64,000 bases of DNA from Hyphomicrobiaceae bacterium. Its GTDB lineage: Bacteria > Pseudomonadota > Alphaproteobacteria > Rhizobiales > Hyphomicrobiaceae. Location of the stretch: assembly GCA_020442165.1 (NCBI GenBank), contig JAGRKV010000045.1:124001-188000 (forward strand), in the 5' to 3' direction. A program made the translations under genes and the position numbers. Positions 35,162 to 44,424 of the stretch are shown here, in pieces. A model generated the notes under the pieces. It did no database searches. It was not told where the DNA came from and saw only the letters and a list, made by a program, of their open reading frames with translations. Position 1 is the first letter of the stretch, and each line of letters begins with the position of its first letter.

Positions 35162-38100
35162 ATGACAAACAGTCCACGCCATGACGCCAAGAAGGATCGC
35201 AAGTCCCGCTCTCGACATTCAGAGGAAGGCAAAGCGGCCAGCAGCTCGAAGCCGAAACCGCGTCGTGCAAAGTCGCCACTTCCCAAGCAGGACGTGCGCA
35301 TCGTAGCTGTCGGCGCCTCGGCAGGCGGGCTCGAAGCCCTTGAACATTTCTTTCGAGCGCTGCGCAGCGACACCGGGTTTGCGTTTGTCGTCGTCCAACA
35401 CTTGTCTCCTGACTTTCCATCGATGATGGATGAACTGCTTGGCCGGCATACGCGCATGCCGATTCTGCAGATCAGTCACGGCGCTTCGGTCGAACCCAAT
35501 ACGATCTATCTCAGACCAGCGCGGCAGACGCTCGTAGTCGAGGGAGCGCGACTTTTGCTTGAAGAGGAGGATGCCAGCAAGCACCTCTCCCTGCCGATCG
35601 ATGCCTTCTTGAACTCTCTTGCGATCGAATTCCGCGACCGTGCGATAGGCGTCATATTGTCGGGGACTGGCAGCGACGGTTCGCTCGGCTCGGCAAGCAT
35701 TCGCGACGTCGGCGGCACGGTACTGGTGCAGGAACCTGCCAGCGCCCGGTTCGACAGCATGCCGCGCTCGATCATTGATCGCAATCTTGCCAATGCCGTC
35801 GCCTCACCGATCGGGCTTGCCGAACTCATCAACCGGCTGGCATCCGGTCAGTCGCTGCCCGGAGAGGACGAAGAGTTGGAGGATGGTCGCCCGCTCGATC
35901 CGGAGACCATCATCGTCCGGTTGTTGCAGCGCCGTTGCGGCACTGATTTCGGCTACTACAAGACCTCCACGGTCGGCCGGCGTATCAGGCGGCGTGCCGA
36001 GATGGCGCGCATCGACAATCTTGCCGACTATGCCAACCTGCTGCGCAATACACCCGAAGAACTCGATCTGCTGACCAAAGATCTGCTCATCGGAGTGACG
36101 CAGTTCTTTCGCGACCCGGAAGCATTTCATGCCTTGCAGGAAGACGTCATTCAGCCGCTCGGGCCGTCTTTAGGCGGACATGAGCAGTTTCGGGTCTGGA
36201 TTCCCGGTTGCGCTACAGGCGAGGAAGCCTATTCCATCGCGATCGTCTTGAGCGAGGCGGCGCGCAAGGCCGGCGTGGAACTCGACGCGAAGATCTTCGC
36301 GACCGACATTTTCCCGCCCGCCCTGGAAATTGCCGGGCGCGGCATCTACGAAGCGGAAAGTCTGGCGCACCTACCTAGCCCTCTCGTCAGCCGGTATTTC
36401 GAGGCGAGCGGCAGTCGGTTGCAGGTGCGGCCGAGTTTGCGCCGGCTGGTCGTTTTCTCGAACCACAATCTGCTGAAGGACCCTCCGTTTACGCGGATGC
36501 ACCTCATCAGCTGCCGCAATCTGCTGATCTACTTCAACGAGGTTGCCCAGCGCAAAGTGCTCACCTTCTTCCATCTGGCGCTCAACGTGAACGGCACATT
36601 GTTCCTGGGATCGAGCGAGACGCTGAGCGAGCTGGCTGAAGAATTCTCTACAGTCGACAGCAAGTGGCGGATCTACCGCAAGCTGCGCGACGTGAGGCTG
36701 CGGGACTCCCTGCGCATGCTGCCGCCATCGGCCCTGCGCGCCAACCGGCCGGAAGCAGGCCCGGATGGTATCGGGAGCGCGCGTGCGCGCTCGCTGCACG
36801 GCGCCGGCGGGCTCGTCAGTCGCCGCGGCATCAGCAAGGCCTACGATACACTCCTGGAGCGTCATGCGCCGCCCAGCGTACTGGTCGACCGGCAGGGCCA
36901 GATCATGCACGTTTTCGGCGATGCCAAGAAATTCCTATCATTCGGGTCCGGAGTGTTCTCCTCGCTGCTGATCGATGCAGTGAACGAACAGTTGCGACAT
37001 CCGATCATTGCCGGCCTGGAGCGGATGCGCGGCAACGGCATTTCAGCTTTCACGCGCCATGTCTCGATTGAAGGTGGAGATGGCGGCACACAGACCGTCA
37101 AGATCACGATCGAGCAGCTCGACCGGGGCGACTGGGTCGATGAAGGCTATTCGCTCGTTTCGTTCGAAGTGCAGATACGCGAAGCGACGATCGTGGAGGC
37201 AAAGCGCTTTGTTGCGGCGCCCGAAAGCGAGAGCGATCTGGAGTTCTATGGTGAACGCATCAAGGAGTTGGAACACGAACTCAAGGTGACAGAGGAAAGT
37301 CTGCAGTCGACGATCCAGGAAATGGAGACGACGAATGAAGAGCTGCAGGCCACGAACGAGGAGTTGATGGCTTCGAATGAGGAGCTGCAATCGACGAACG
37401 AGGAACTGCACTCGGTCAACGAGGAACTCTACACCGTTTCCGCAGAACATCAGCGCAAGCTCGACGAACTCATCGAAGTCACCGCCGACCTCGACCACGT
37501 TTTGACGAGCACCGAGATCGGCGTCATCTATCTCGACCAGCAGCTCAGGCTGCGCCGGTTCACACCTGCTGCCGCATCGATTTTCAGATTACTCGAACGC
37601 GACATCGGCCAACCGTTCGAGCATATCCGGCCACGTTTCGATAATTTCGACCTGATCGAAACGCTGAGGGCAATGGATACAGACCAAGGCATCAGCGAGC
37701 ACGAGGTCGAGGTCGACAACCACACATATCTCCTGCGCATCCTTCCCTATGAAGTCAGCGACAAGCTTGCAGGTTATGGGCTGACATTCATCGACGTCAC
37801 GCAGCGCAAACATTCGGAGCGCGAGGTGAAGGTGTCCGAGCGGCGCTTGCACTCGATTGTCAGGACTGCGCTCGACGCAATCGTCGTCATCGATGAGAAT
37901 GGTATCATCCAGTCGATCAACCCGGCCACAGAGCAGATCCTGGGCTACAGTGCCAAGGAGGTCGTTGGCAAGAACGTGTCTTGTCTTATGCCGGCGGAGC
38001 ATGCCACCGCTCACGACTCTTACCTCGACAACTACAAGCGAACCGGCATCCGAAAGATCATCGGTGTCGGCCGGGAGGTACAGGGCCGCCGGAAGGATGG

Positions 38101-39181
38101 CAGCTTTGTTTCGCTCGATCTCGCCATTGCGGAATGGCGAGATGCCAACGGCGTGCGATTCTTCACGGGGATCATGCGCGACATGACTGAGCGCAAGGTC
38201 GCCCAGCGCAAGCTGTCGGATGCCTTGAGGACCATCACGCTGGCTGCTGAAGCTGGCGAAATGGGGACATGGCATCTCGACGTCGAAAGCGGCACACTGA
38301 ACCTTTCCGATGAACTGCTGCGCCTTCTGGGTCAACGGCGCGAGACGTGGAGTTCTACGCCTCAAGCTCTTGCTTCGCTGATCCATCCAGACGACGTCGA
38401 CAACTGGTTTGCCGCACGCGAGCGGGCGCTGTCGCAGGGAGACCGGTTCGATCTGGAGTTTCGTATCATCCGGCCTGGCGGTGGTATCCGCTGGATCCAC
38501 TCCCGCGGCGACATCCGCCGCACACAGGACGGCGGCGCCGTGGAGGCCTATGGCGTCATGGCCGATATCACGGAGCGCAAGCGATCAGAGCAACGGCAGG
38601 CGCTGCTCATCGCCGAACTCGATCACCGGGTGAAGAACACGCTGGCGCGCATGACGTCGATCGTCGAAAGTTCCCGACATGGCGCGCAATCGATCGACGA
38701 CTTGACCGCAGCAATCGTCGGGCGGCTCAACGCGCTCGCACGCTCCCACGCGCGCCTGAGCCGCAGCCGCTGGGCAGGTGCGGGCTTGAAGTCATTGATC
38801 GAGGAGGAACTTGCACCCTACCGCCGCGATCACAACGTCGCCGTCGACGGCCCCGATATCGTGCTGAACTCCGAGGCTGCGCAGGCCATGTGCATGATCT
38901 TTCATGAGTTGTGCACGAATGCAGCCAAGTACGGTGCCTTTTCAAACAGTCATGGGCACGTCGCCATAGATTGGGACACGGTGCGGAAAGGCGATGCGAT
39001 GTGGCTCGAGTTGCATTGGCGGGAGACTGGCCACGCCGTCAGGAAGCCAAAACAGATGGGCTTTGGCACGCGCCTCATCCAGAACCTGCTGCGACACGGC
39101 CTGGGCGGCAAGGCTAACCTGAAATTCGGCGAAACAGGAGTGAACTGCCAGATCGAGATTCCTGTCGCCCGCCTGAGCTGA
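35162..39181 (+). CDS. CheB-CheR-PAS-histidine kinase hybrid
   Basis: 1339 residues. Domains in order: a basic N-terminal tail; a CheB methylesterase (about 45-230) with the catalytic Ser in [14 protein letters not shown], His in [10 protein letters not shown] and Asp in GTGSDGSLG; a CheR methyltransferase (about 250-505) with SAM site [17 protein letters not shown] and [10 protein letters not shown] Glu- and Asn-rich coiled coil (about 690-770) repeats a TNEEL-type unit. Three PAS domains follow (about 775-880, 890-1010 and 1020-1140). Last is an HWE/HisKA_2 kinase with phospho-His about 1155 in [13 protein letters not shown] and an ATPase domain. There are no chemoreceptor genes nearby, so it more likely serves stress or general signalling than flagellar taxis. 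Receiver partners are probably the two small regulators downstream. Confidence 0.9.
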   Translation: MTNSPRHDAKKDRKSRSRHSEEGKAASSSKPKPRRAKSPLPKQDVRIVAVGASAGGLEALEHFFRALRSDTGFAFVVVQHLSPDFPSMMDELLGRHTRMPILQISHGASVEPNTIYLRPARQTLVVEGARLLLEEEDASKHLSLPIDAFLNSLAIEFRDRAIGVILSGTGSDGSLGSASIRDVGGTVLVQEPASARFDSMPRSIIDRNLANAVASPIGLAELINRLASGQSLPGEDEELEDGRPLDPETIIVRLLQRRCGTDFGYYKTSTVGRRIRRRAEMARIDNLADYANLLRNTPEELDLLTKDLLIGVTQFFRDPEAFHALQEDVIQPLGPSLGGHEQFRVWIPGCATGEEAYSIAIVLSEAARKAGVELDAKIFATDIFPPALEIAGRGIYEAESLAHLPSPLVSRYFEASGSRLQVRPSLRRLVVFSNHNLLKDPPFTRMHLISCRNLLIYFNEVAQRKVLTFFHLALNVNGTLFLGSSETLSELAEEFSTVDSKWRIYRKLRDVRLRDSLRMLPPSALRANRPEAGPDGIGSARARSLHGAGGLVSRRGISKAYDTLLERHAPPSVLVDRQGQIMHVFGDAKKFLSFGSGVFSSLLIDAVNEQLRHPIIAGLERMRGNGISAFTRHVSIEGGDGGTQTVKITIEQLDRGDWVDEGYSLVSFEVQIREATIVEAKRFVAAPESESDLEFYGERIKELEHELKVTEESLQSTIQEMETTNEELQATNEELMASNEELQSTNEELHSVNEELYTVSAEHQRKLDELIEVTADLDHVLTSTEIGVIYLDQQLRLRRFTPAAASIFRLLERDIGQPFEHIRPRFDNFDLIETLRAMDTDQGISEHEVEVDNHTYLLRILPYEVSDKLAGYGLTFIDVTQRKHSEREVKVSERRLHSIVRTALDAIVVIDENGIIQSINPATEQILGYSAKEVVGKNVSCLMPAEHATAHDSYLDNYKRTGIRKIIGVGREVQGRRKDGSFVSLDLAIAEWRDANGVRFFTGIMRDMTERKVAQRKLSDALRTITLAAEAGEMGTWHLDVESGTLNLSDELLRLLGQRRETWSSTPQALASLIHPDDVDNWFAARERALSQGDRFDLEFRIIRPGGGIRWIHSRGDIRRTQDGGAVEAYGVMADITERKRSEQRQALLIAELDHRVKNTLARMTSIVESSRHGAQSIDDLTAAIVGRLNALARSHARLSRSRWAGAGLKSLIEEELAPYRRDHNVAVDGPDIVLNSEAAQAMCMIFHELCTNAAKYGAFSNSHGHVAIDWDTVRKGDAMWLELHWRETGHAVRKPKQMGFGTRLIQNLLRHGLGGKANLKFGETGVNCQIEIPVARLS

Positions 39182-39291
39182 ATGCCCTCGTCCGCTTGCG
39201 GCTGCAGATAGGCTGCAGATGCGAGGTCTTGGTGAAATGGCCTGACCTTTGTGGAAGGAATACCTCGACGCACATTGGTCTTGCCGGGATA

Positions 39292-39702
39292 TCAGATCTG
39301 CTGCTGGCTTGGCTCGGTGCCCTGCGTCGCGCCAACCAGCGCGCGGATCAATGCGGTCGCAGCCACGGGCTTTTGCAATGTCGCATAGACCGACTCGACA
39401 AACGGGTGGGTATCATAGGCGCTGACGACGATCACTGGAACGCCGGAAAGTGTCAGCTGCTCGACAATCGGATCAGCCATCACACCTCCCAGATTGAGGT
39501 CAACGACGGCCGCATCTACAGCGGTCGTGCCGATGAGACGGGAGGCATCATCGAGCGTCGCGGCCGGTCCGACGATTTCAAGGCCCTCTCCGTTCAACAG
39601 GCTCGCCAGAGCGTCTGCAATGAACCAGTCGTCTTCAATGAGAAGCACGCGCCGGCCCGTCAATTTGGGGTTCCCAGGCAATGTTGAACCCTTCGATGGC
39701 AT
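39292..39702 (-). CDS. Stand-alone response-regulator receiver
   Basis: 136 residues from the ATG at 39702, which has GGGGGGA upstream. A single receiver domain: acidic pair in VLLIEDDWFIADAL, phospho-Asp in AAVVDLNLGG, Ser/Thr switch in IVVSAYD and Lys in LQKPVAA. There is no output domain. It converges on the hybrid kinase gene (110-base gap), and such single receivers are typical partners of HWE kinases. Confidence 0.88.
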   Translation of the reverse strand: MPSKGSTLPGNPKLTGRRVLLIEDDWFIADALASLLNGEGLEIVGPAATLDDASRLIGTTAVDAAVVDLNLGGVMADPIVEQLTLSGVPVIVVSAYDTHPFVESVYATLQKPVAATALIRALVGATQGTEPSQQQI

Positions 39703-39864
39703 GTATCCCCCCACCAGTTTTGCATGAGGACGATGTGGAGATGGCGCGTGCAGGTCAACCCGGTGAATGGTAGGTGGCCAACCTTCCAGCAACTGGTCAT
39801 AGTCGATCTGGCCATGCGGCTGTCAGCCGGTGACAAGCCGCATTTCAGGAGGAGAGTCATCGCC

Positions 39865-40551
39865 ATGGCTCGATCGAACAACAACAGCAACGAGGCCATC
39901 GAAGACGGCGAAGAAGGGTTATGGTCCAAAGCTGGCCACAGCCTGCGACAACCTATCCAGGCCGCGCTCTACCTCGTGCATATCCTCAAGGCCCGCACCG
40001 AGGAGCCCGAGTTGAGCAAAGTGACAGGGATGCTCGAAGCGGCGCTCAACGGGCTGCAAGGTCAAATCGAACTACTCATCGAGCTTTCCCGTGTCGATCG
40101 CTTCGCCCTGTCTCCCGTTCGTCTCGACAATGCATTGAACGCCGCCAGCGTTTTGGTGGGGCCGATTTGCTCGGCCCGGAGCGTGGAGTTCCTTTGTTCC
40201 AAGACTGACGAGCGCGTCACCAGCAATGAACGGCTGCTGACGCTGCTCATTACCGGGCTCCTGCTTAACGCCTTGCGGCTGAGAACCGGCGGGCCGCTCA
40301 GCACGAGCGTGCGCAGGAGCGCGCAAAACGTAATTTTCGAGGTTGGATTTGAAGGTCCGCTGGTCGGGAAGGCGCAACTGGAGACGGCTTTTGTCGAGCT
40401 GGCTGACGCCACCAGCGGCCGGCCCAGCGGTTCGGTTGGCCTGGGGCTCGGCTTCGTGATGCGGGTGGCGGCGCAGCTCGGACATGGTTTCCGGGCTGAA
40501 ATGCTGCCTCCTGGGCGGCAACGGCTTATTCTGGAATTGATCGCGGCGTGA
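39865..40551 (+). CDS. Small histidine kinase-like protein
   Basis: 228 residues; the ATG at 39865 follows AGGAGGAG by about ten bases. The dimerisation helix has a candidate phospho-His in AGHSLRQPIQAALYLVHIL. The ATPase part is weakly conserved: an Asn in LLLNALRLR and one Gly-rich box (GSVGLGLGFVMRVAAQLGHG). The D-x-G box is not clear, so ATP binding is uncertain. There is no sensor or membrane segment. It is divergent from the receiver at 39702, with which it may share a promoter region of about 160 bases. Confidence 0.75.
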   Translation: MARSNNNSNEAIEDGEEGLWSKAGHSLRQPIQAALYLVHILKARTEEPELSKVTGMLEAALNGLQGQIELLIELSRVDRFALSPVRLDNALNAASVLVGPICSARSVEFLCSKTDERVTSNERLLTLLITGLLLNALRLRTGGPLSTSVRRSAQNVIFEVGFEGPLVGKAQLETAFVELADATSGRPSGSVGLGLGFVMRVAAQLGHGFRAEMLPPGRQRLILELIAA

Positions 40552-40578
40552 AGCAGCCTGGCGGATGCTACCGCATGC

Positions 40579-41241
40579 TCATCCTGCGAACTGCCGGCCG
40601 ATTGCGGCGGCATGTGTGCGGTTCGTTGCACCCAGCGCCCGGAACAACGCGGCCATATGCATTTTCACAGTGCCTTCCGATACGCCCAACCGCTTGGCGA
40701 TCTCCTTATTAGAAAGACCGTCGATCAGCCCCTTCAATACCTCCCGCTGACGTTCCGACAGGGCGAGTGAATCGATCTCGGGCAAATGGCGGTGCGGCAA
40801 GACGGGCTCTACGTTTGCAACGTCGCGTTTTGCCACGATCGGAGGCACATAGATTTCACCGCTGAGGACGTAGCGCAGTTTTTCCAGGAGTACTTCGCTG
40901 CCCTGGCTTTTCAGGATGTAGCCGTGAACGCCCGCAGCCAACGCATTGAGGATATCGTCGCGCGCGCTTGAGCCACTGATGACCACGACGCGAATGTCGG
41001 GCCTGCGCTCGGTCATCGCAACCAGATCGCAGACGCCGGTCAAGCCGGGCATATCGAGATCTACCAGCGCCAGCTTCAAGTCCGGACGATCCAATTGTTG
41101 CAGCGCGTGCTCGTAGCGTCCCGCTTCAATGATGTCGTCTGGAGAGATGCCGTGCTTGATGAGCTGAACAAGACCATATCTGAACACCTCGTGGTCGTCC
41201 GCCACGAGTGCTGATCCTCCAAGCTTGTCCGGCGATGTCAT
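40579..41241 (-). CDS. NarL/FixJ-type response regulator
   Basis: 220 residues from the ATG at 41241, with GGGG ten bases upstream. The N-terminal receiver has ALVADDHEVFRYGL, phospho-Asp in LALVDLDMPGL and Lys in YILKSQG. The C-terminal LuxR-type helix-turn-helix is LSERQREVLKGLIDGLSNKEIAKRLGV, then SEGTVKMHMAALFRALG. It acts as a DNA-binding regulator. It converges on the small kinase-like gene with a 27-base gap. Repeated motifs 110-160 bases upstream could be its own operator. Confidence 0.9.
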   Translation of the reverse strand: MTSPDKLGGSALVADDHEVFRYGLVQLIKHGISPDDIIEAGRYEHALQQLDRPDLKLALVDLDMPGLTGVCDLVAMTERRPDIRVVVISGSSARDDILNALAAGVHGYILKSQGSEVLLEKLRYVLSGEIYVPPIVAKRDVANVEPVLPHRHLPEIDSLALSERQREVLKGLIDGLSNKEIAKRLGVSEGTVKMHMAALFRALGATNRTHAAAIGRQFAG

Positions 41242-41718
41242 GCTCAAAACCCCAACGCCCCGGCGTGCAAACTTCCATCAGATTACGGAAAAGCAACGAA
41301 GTGGAAAAGGTCTATGCCGCGCTTCCGGCACCCACATTGGACTTGACCGCCTATCCAGTTGGTATAGGCTAATTAACCATAGACATGGCCAGTTGGCTAT
41401 GGCCTCGTGAATATTTTGCCCCCAATTTCAAGGGAATGTGGGCGGTGAAGTGAATATGGCCCTGCGCCATGAGGGGCTGAACGGTTCGAGGGAGCACGTT
41501 GAAAATGGACTCAGAGGGGGCACACTCTTTCCATTTTCATTAGGCCATGCGAGCGGGGTCGCTGGGACGAACCCGCTCGCGAGCAGACGCGCCAAGCACA
41601 CGTCGAATTCTTGTACGCCGCACAATCTGCGTTGGGACCTGATCTTAGCGGAATACTTGATGCCGCGCCCCCCGTGAGCAAGTCGCAAAAGCGGCAGTGA
41701 AGATGAGTTGAGAATGTC
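41242..41718. other. Intergenic region with a GC-rich hairpin
   Basis: 477 bases without a convincing gene. Besides the repeats at its left end it has a perfect 9-base hairpin, GCGAGCGGG (41549-41557) with CCCGCTCGC (41572-41580), and no T tract. A small RNA is conceivable but unsupported. Confidence 0.35.
41350..41402. repeat. Pair of 14-base near-identical direct repeats, each in an inverted repeat
   Basis: CCAGTTGGTATAGG (41355-41368) and CCAGTTGGCTATGG (41389-41402) share 11 of 14 bases, start to start 34 bases apart. The first lies in CCTAT-N9-ATAGG (41350-41368). The second ends CCATAG-N14-CTATGG (41377-41402). They are upstream of the NarL-type regulator gene and may be protein-binding sites. 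Confidence 0.4.
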
Positions 41719-41973
41719 ATGACAACAATGAGTGGCCACCAAGGCGTCCACCGCCGCTCGAAAGGCGGCACTAGCGGCAATCGCCCCCAGCTTCGATTGA
41801 TCGAGGGGGGACGATCAAAGACAGATCCCTATGGTCTTGCGGCGGCATATGCCGCCTGGGCCGGAGCCACGTCGGCCGGATGGTGGATCGGTTTCAATGC
41901 CGCGTGCCAGTGGAATGATGCAGTGGCGTCAATCTATAGGCAACGACCGATCGTTCAGCGCTGCAGCATTTGA
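41719..41973 (+). CDS. Small hypothetical protein
   Basis: 84 residues. A polar, Arg-rich start is followed by an Ala- and Trp-rich helix (DPYGLAAAYAAWAGATSAGW) and WWIGFNAACQWNDAVASIY. No family recognised. The start has only a weak ribosome-binding site. The amphipathic Ala/Trp pattern and its place near two other small proteins suggest a real, fast-evolving gene, but it could be spurious. Confidence 0.4.
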   Translation: MTTMSGHQGVHRRSKGGTSGNRPQLRLIEGGRSKTDPYGLAAAYAAWAGATSAGWWIGFNAACQWNDAVASIYRQRPIVQRCSI

Positions 41974-42041
41974 GGCGATTGTGAGCCCCTTTGCAAATCG
42001 CGATCAACCCCGTCTGGCCCGCTTTGGGTGTGGAGGTGATG

Positions 42042-42314
42042 ATGGGTAGTTTGAAGGAGTTTCAGGAGGGGCATTGGCGCGGGCTTGTTGGCGGGCATGC
42101 AATCACCATCGCCAGAGCATCGCGGATGTGGCTGGTCTATATCGATCATGTGTTGCAATGCCCTGCCCGCTTCGCGAGTGCGGAGGCCGCCTATCGGTGG
42201 GTATGCTCGGCGCTGCGGTCGTCGGCTCCCGATCCATTCGGCGCAAGCGGGGCTTTCGCACCAGTCAACCTGCCAGCCTACGTGAAGGCGCGATCCACCG
42301 TACGCTTCGTCTAA
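42042..42314 (+). CDS. Small hypothetical protein
   Basis: 90 residues. GGAGG lies five bases before the ATG at 42042 (another ATG is at 42039), which supports translation. The protein begins MGSLKEFQEGHWRGLVGGHA and has an amphipathic middle with Trp and Tyr (RMWLVYIDHVLQCPARFASA). A hairpin follows the stop. No family recognised. It is in line with the gene at 41719, 68 bases apart. Confidence 0.5.
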   Translation: MGSLKEFQEGHWRGLVGGHAITIARASRMWLVYIDHVLQCPARFASAEAAYRWVCSALRSSAPDPFGASGAFAPVNLPAYVKARSTVRFV

Positions 42315-42321
42315 ACAATAG

Positions 42322-42347
42322 GGCCGGAAACCCGAAGGTTTCCGGCC
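42322..42347 (+). terminator. Probable terminator hairpin
   Basis: GGCCGGAAACC and GGTTTCCGGCC form an 11-base stem with a 4-base loop, eight bases after the stop at 42314. It is followed by ATTACC and not a T tract, so it may act by Rho-assisted termination. Confidence 0.6.
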
Positions 42348-42464
42348 ATTACCAAGGCAACAGGGGAAGGTTGCCTTTGGACCACCGGGCCGGTTGTGGG
42401 GGCTGGCCCGGGGCAGCTCGGGGCGCTTCGAGGGGGCGCGCCCCGAGCAGATTTTTGCGGCGGC

Positions 42465-42899
42465 CTATGCGGCCTCCTCGTGTTCACTCACAAAGGATGT
42501 CCGGTATGGCATCGACGGCATCGATTGCGCGCCGCCTGCGAACGCCACGCCGTCGTGAACATTGGATGCCGCGTTTGGGCCAGCTACATTCCCAAAGATG
42601 TCGGCCAAATGTTCCATCGCGGACCGGTTCATCCGAATCCAGTCCTGCATGTCGTTAGACAAGCGCGCTGCCGCGCCGTTCCACCAGTCAAGCCAGATTG
42701 TCAACGGCGTCTCGCTACCCAGCGGAGACCAGGAAGAGAGCGCGGCGCCAAATGCCGCTTCGATGCCAGCAACCCTGCGCGATCTCCATGCCGCCTCGTA
42801 GCGGCAGCATTCGTCGAGCCATTGCCTCTGCGCCGCGAGCGCTATGTGCAGCAGGTCTCGCATCGCTTCCGATGGCATCGCTGGTGGCGGGCTGTTCAC
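42465..42899 (-). CDS. Hypothetical helical protein, phasin-like character
   Basis: 144 residues from a GTG at 42899 with AGGAGA eight bases upstream. The core is helical with many Ala, Trp and Arg residues: HIALAAQRQWLDECCRYEAA and IWLDWWNGAAARLSNDMQDW. This amphipathic make-up resembles granule-associated phasins, but no diagnostic motif is present and no polyhydroxyalkanoate gene is near. It is 13 bases downstream of the Crp-like gene on the same strand, so the two are probably co-transcribed. Confidence 0.55.
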   Translation of the reverse strand: MNSPPPAMPSEAMRDLLHIALAAQRQWLDECCRYEAAWRSRRVAGIEAAFGAALSSWSPLGSETPLTIWLDWWNGAAARLSNDMQDWIRMNRSAMEHLADIFGNVAGPNAASNVHDGVAFAGGAQSMPSMPYRTSFVSEHEEAA

Positions 42900-42911
42900 C
42901 TGTGTCGTCTC

Positions 42912-43568
42912 CTAAAACGCGTCCTGGCAGGAACGCATTTTCCCGCCACCACGAAGTTCGGCAGCACTCAAATGTTCGCGAATGCCACGAGCATGGATGT
43001 ATCCGGGCCGCCGCTTGCCTAGTTGGAACAAGGTTGCGTCACCAGATGCCATGTGTGGCACGGCGGAGAAATGCGGCCCGGGGACGCCGACTTTGTCCTT
43101 TTTGCAAGGCTGGTTTGTAGCCATTACGCCAAGAATGAGGTCCAGCTCATCGGAGTGCAGGTTCTGCAGGGCGTTACGCAGGCCGTCGACGTACTGCGCA
43201 AGCCGATCGGTCTCATTGCGTTGGAACGCATTGATCCGGCATGCGGTGCTGGCCCAGCAGCGAGCGATGTGGCGGCCGCCGCAATCGAAGATGAAAAGCG
43301 TGCCTGCCGCAATGAGATGCCTTGTCGGCCGGCGGCGGGGCACAACAAGTTCGACAGTCAGGGTGCCACTTTTGAGAAAGTAGTAACGTCTGGCATGCTG
43401 ACCGGCTTCGAATAGCGGTTGGCCGGGTGCCAACCGGATGTGCATGGCGGGAACAACAAATCGGGGTGTAGCACGGTCAGCGCCTGCATACCCAACATGG
43501 GTTGGAGACCGTATCGACTGCGGGTCAGGCGAATACGCCTGCTCGGTATAGCATCGCGCTGCTAACAT
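42912..43568 (-). CDS. Crp/Fnr-like cyclic-nucleotide-binding-fold protein without a clear DNA-binding helix
   Basis: 218 residues from the ATG at 43568, with GGGGCGG upstream. Residues about 42-145 match the beta-roll of Crp-like proteins (LAPGQPLFEAGQHARRYYFL then KSGTLTVELVV, later ETDRLAQYVDGLRNALQNLH). The last 70 residues should hold a winged helix with a DIA..LG.T.ETVSR-type motif, but none is visible in this or the other two frames. It may be degenerate or may sense without binding DNA. The gene at 42465 is its neighbour in the same direction. Confidence 0.6.
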   Translation of the reverse strand: MLAARCYTEQAYSPDPQSIRSPTHVGYAGADRATPRFVVPAMHIRLAPGQPLFEAGQHARRYYFLKSGTLTVELVVPRRRPTRHLIAAGTLFIFDCGGRHIARCWASTACRINAFQRNETDRLAQYVDGLRNALQNLHSDELDLILGVMATNQPCKKDKVGVPGPHFSAVPHMASGDATLFQLGKRRPGYIHARGIREHLSAAELRGGGKMRSCQDAF

Positions 43569-44424
43569 TTGCTCAACCGCCCCACTCACTTCGATTGCAG
43601 GTACGCAACATGATTTACGTGGCAACAAAATTTTTAGTCTGGAACTGAACTTTGCCCTCGGCGGAGTCTTTTCGTCCGCGTCGTCAATTCCTAACCTCGT
43701 CTGCTCCCTGATGAAAAGCTGGTGAGTTGCAGGTAGCCTGCTGGCCAGCCATCACAGATGGCAACCGTCGCGGGCTGAATTACGCGGATTGTTCCAGCGG
43801 GGTAATTTGCTCAAGCAACATCGAAAATTCGACCCGCCTGCGGTCCGATTTTGCGAGCGTCAGCGCTTGGCTGCAATGCAACCGACCACCATGCTGTGCC
43901 GCAAACTTCTGCTCTTGATGCCGAAGTTATCCCCAGAAAAAATCTGCCGCCTGCGCCTTGATCCCCGAGCCCAGGCCTGAGCCGTTTTTGCGGTTGTGGC
44001 CACGCAGTCAGAGCGACCGCTGATTTGCTGCCGCTGTCCTCGTCCCGCCACCCGGGATCCAGACAGATTGGATCCGCTGAGTCAACGAACACGATCGGTA
44101 ATCGCTGGAGGCAGACCGTGGCCAGCGGGAGCCATCACAATAATGTCCATCCCACTTTGGTTGATTGTTGTGCAGAACCAATGCTTGCATATAAGTTGGG
44201 CAATTTATCGATTGGGGCGGTTAGAATTTGTGCGGCGCACGCACCAGTCTGCTCAATCCCCGGTCGGCCTTTAGCCAAGCATCACATTGAAACGACACTA
44301 AATTCCTGACTTCTTTGGCAGATCCGGACGGTGGCATGACGTTTGCTAACCGTTAACCCACGTTAATGTGCGGCGCAGCAATGCTACCGCTGAAGTCGGC
44401 TTTTCAGAGGGATGGGTGGTTCAG
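43569..44424. other. Long intergenic region upstream of nirB
   Basis: 856 bases without a credible gene. Its right end holds the sigma-54 promoter at 44332. Enhancer sites for NtrC or a similar activator would be expected 80-200 bases further upstream; I see only a poor half-site-like GCACCA (near 44240). Confidence 0.45.
44332..44347 (+). promoter_or_regulatory. Sigma-54 (RpoN) promoter of nirBD
   Basis: TGGCATGACGTTTGCT fits the consensus TGGCAC-N5-TTGCW with one mismatch. The -24 GG and -12 GC doublets are at the required spacing. Transcription would begin near 44358, leaving a leader of about 67 bases before the nirB ATG at 44425. This also argues against the GTG at 44368 as the start. 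Nitrogen-limitation control through NtrC is the natural inference. Confidence 0.8.
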
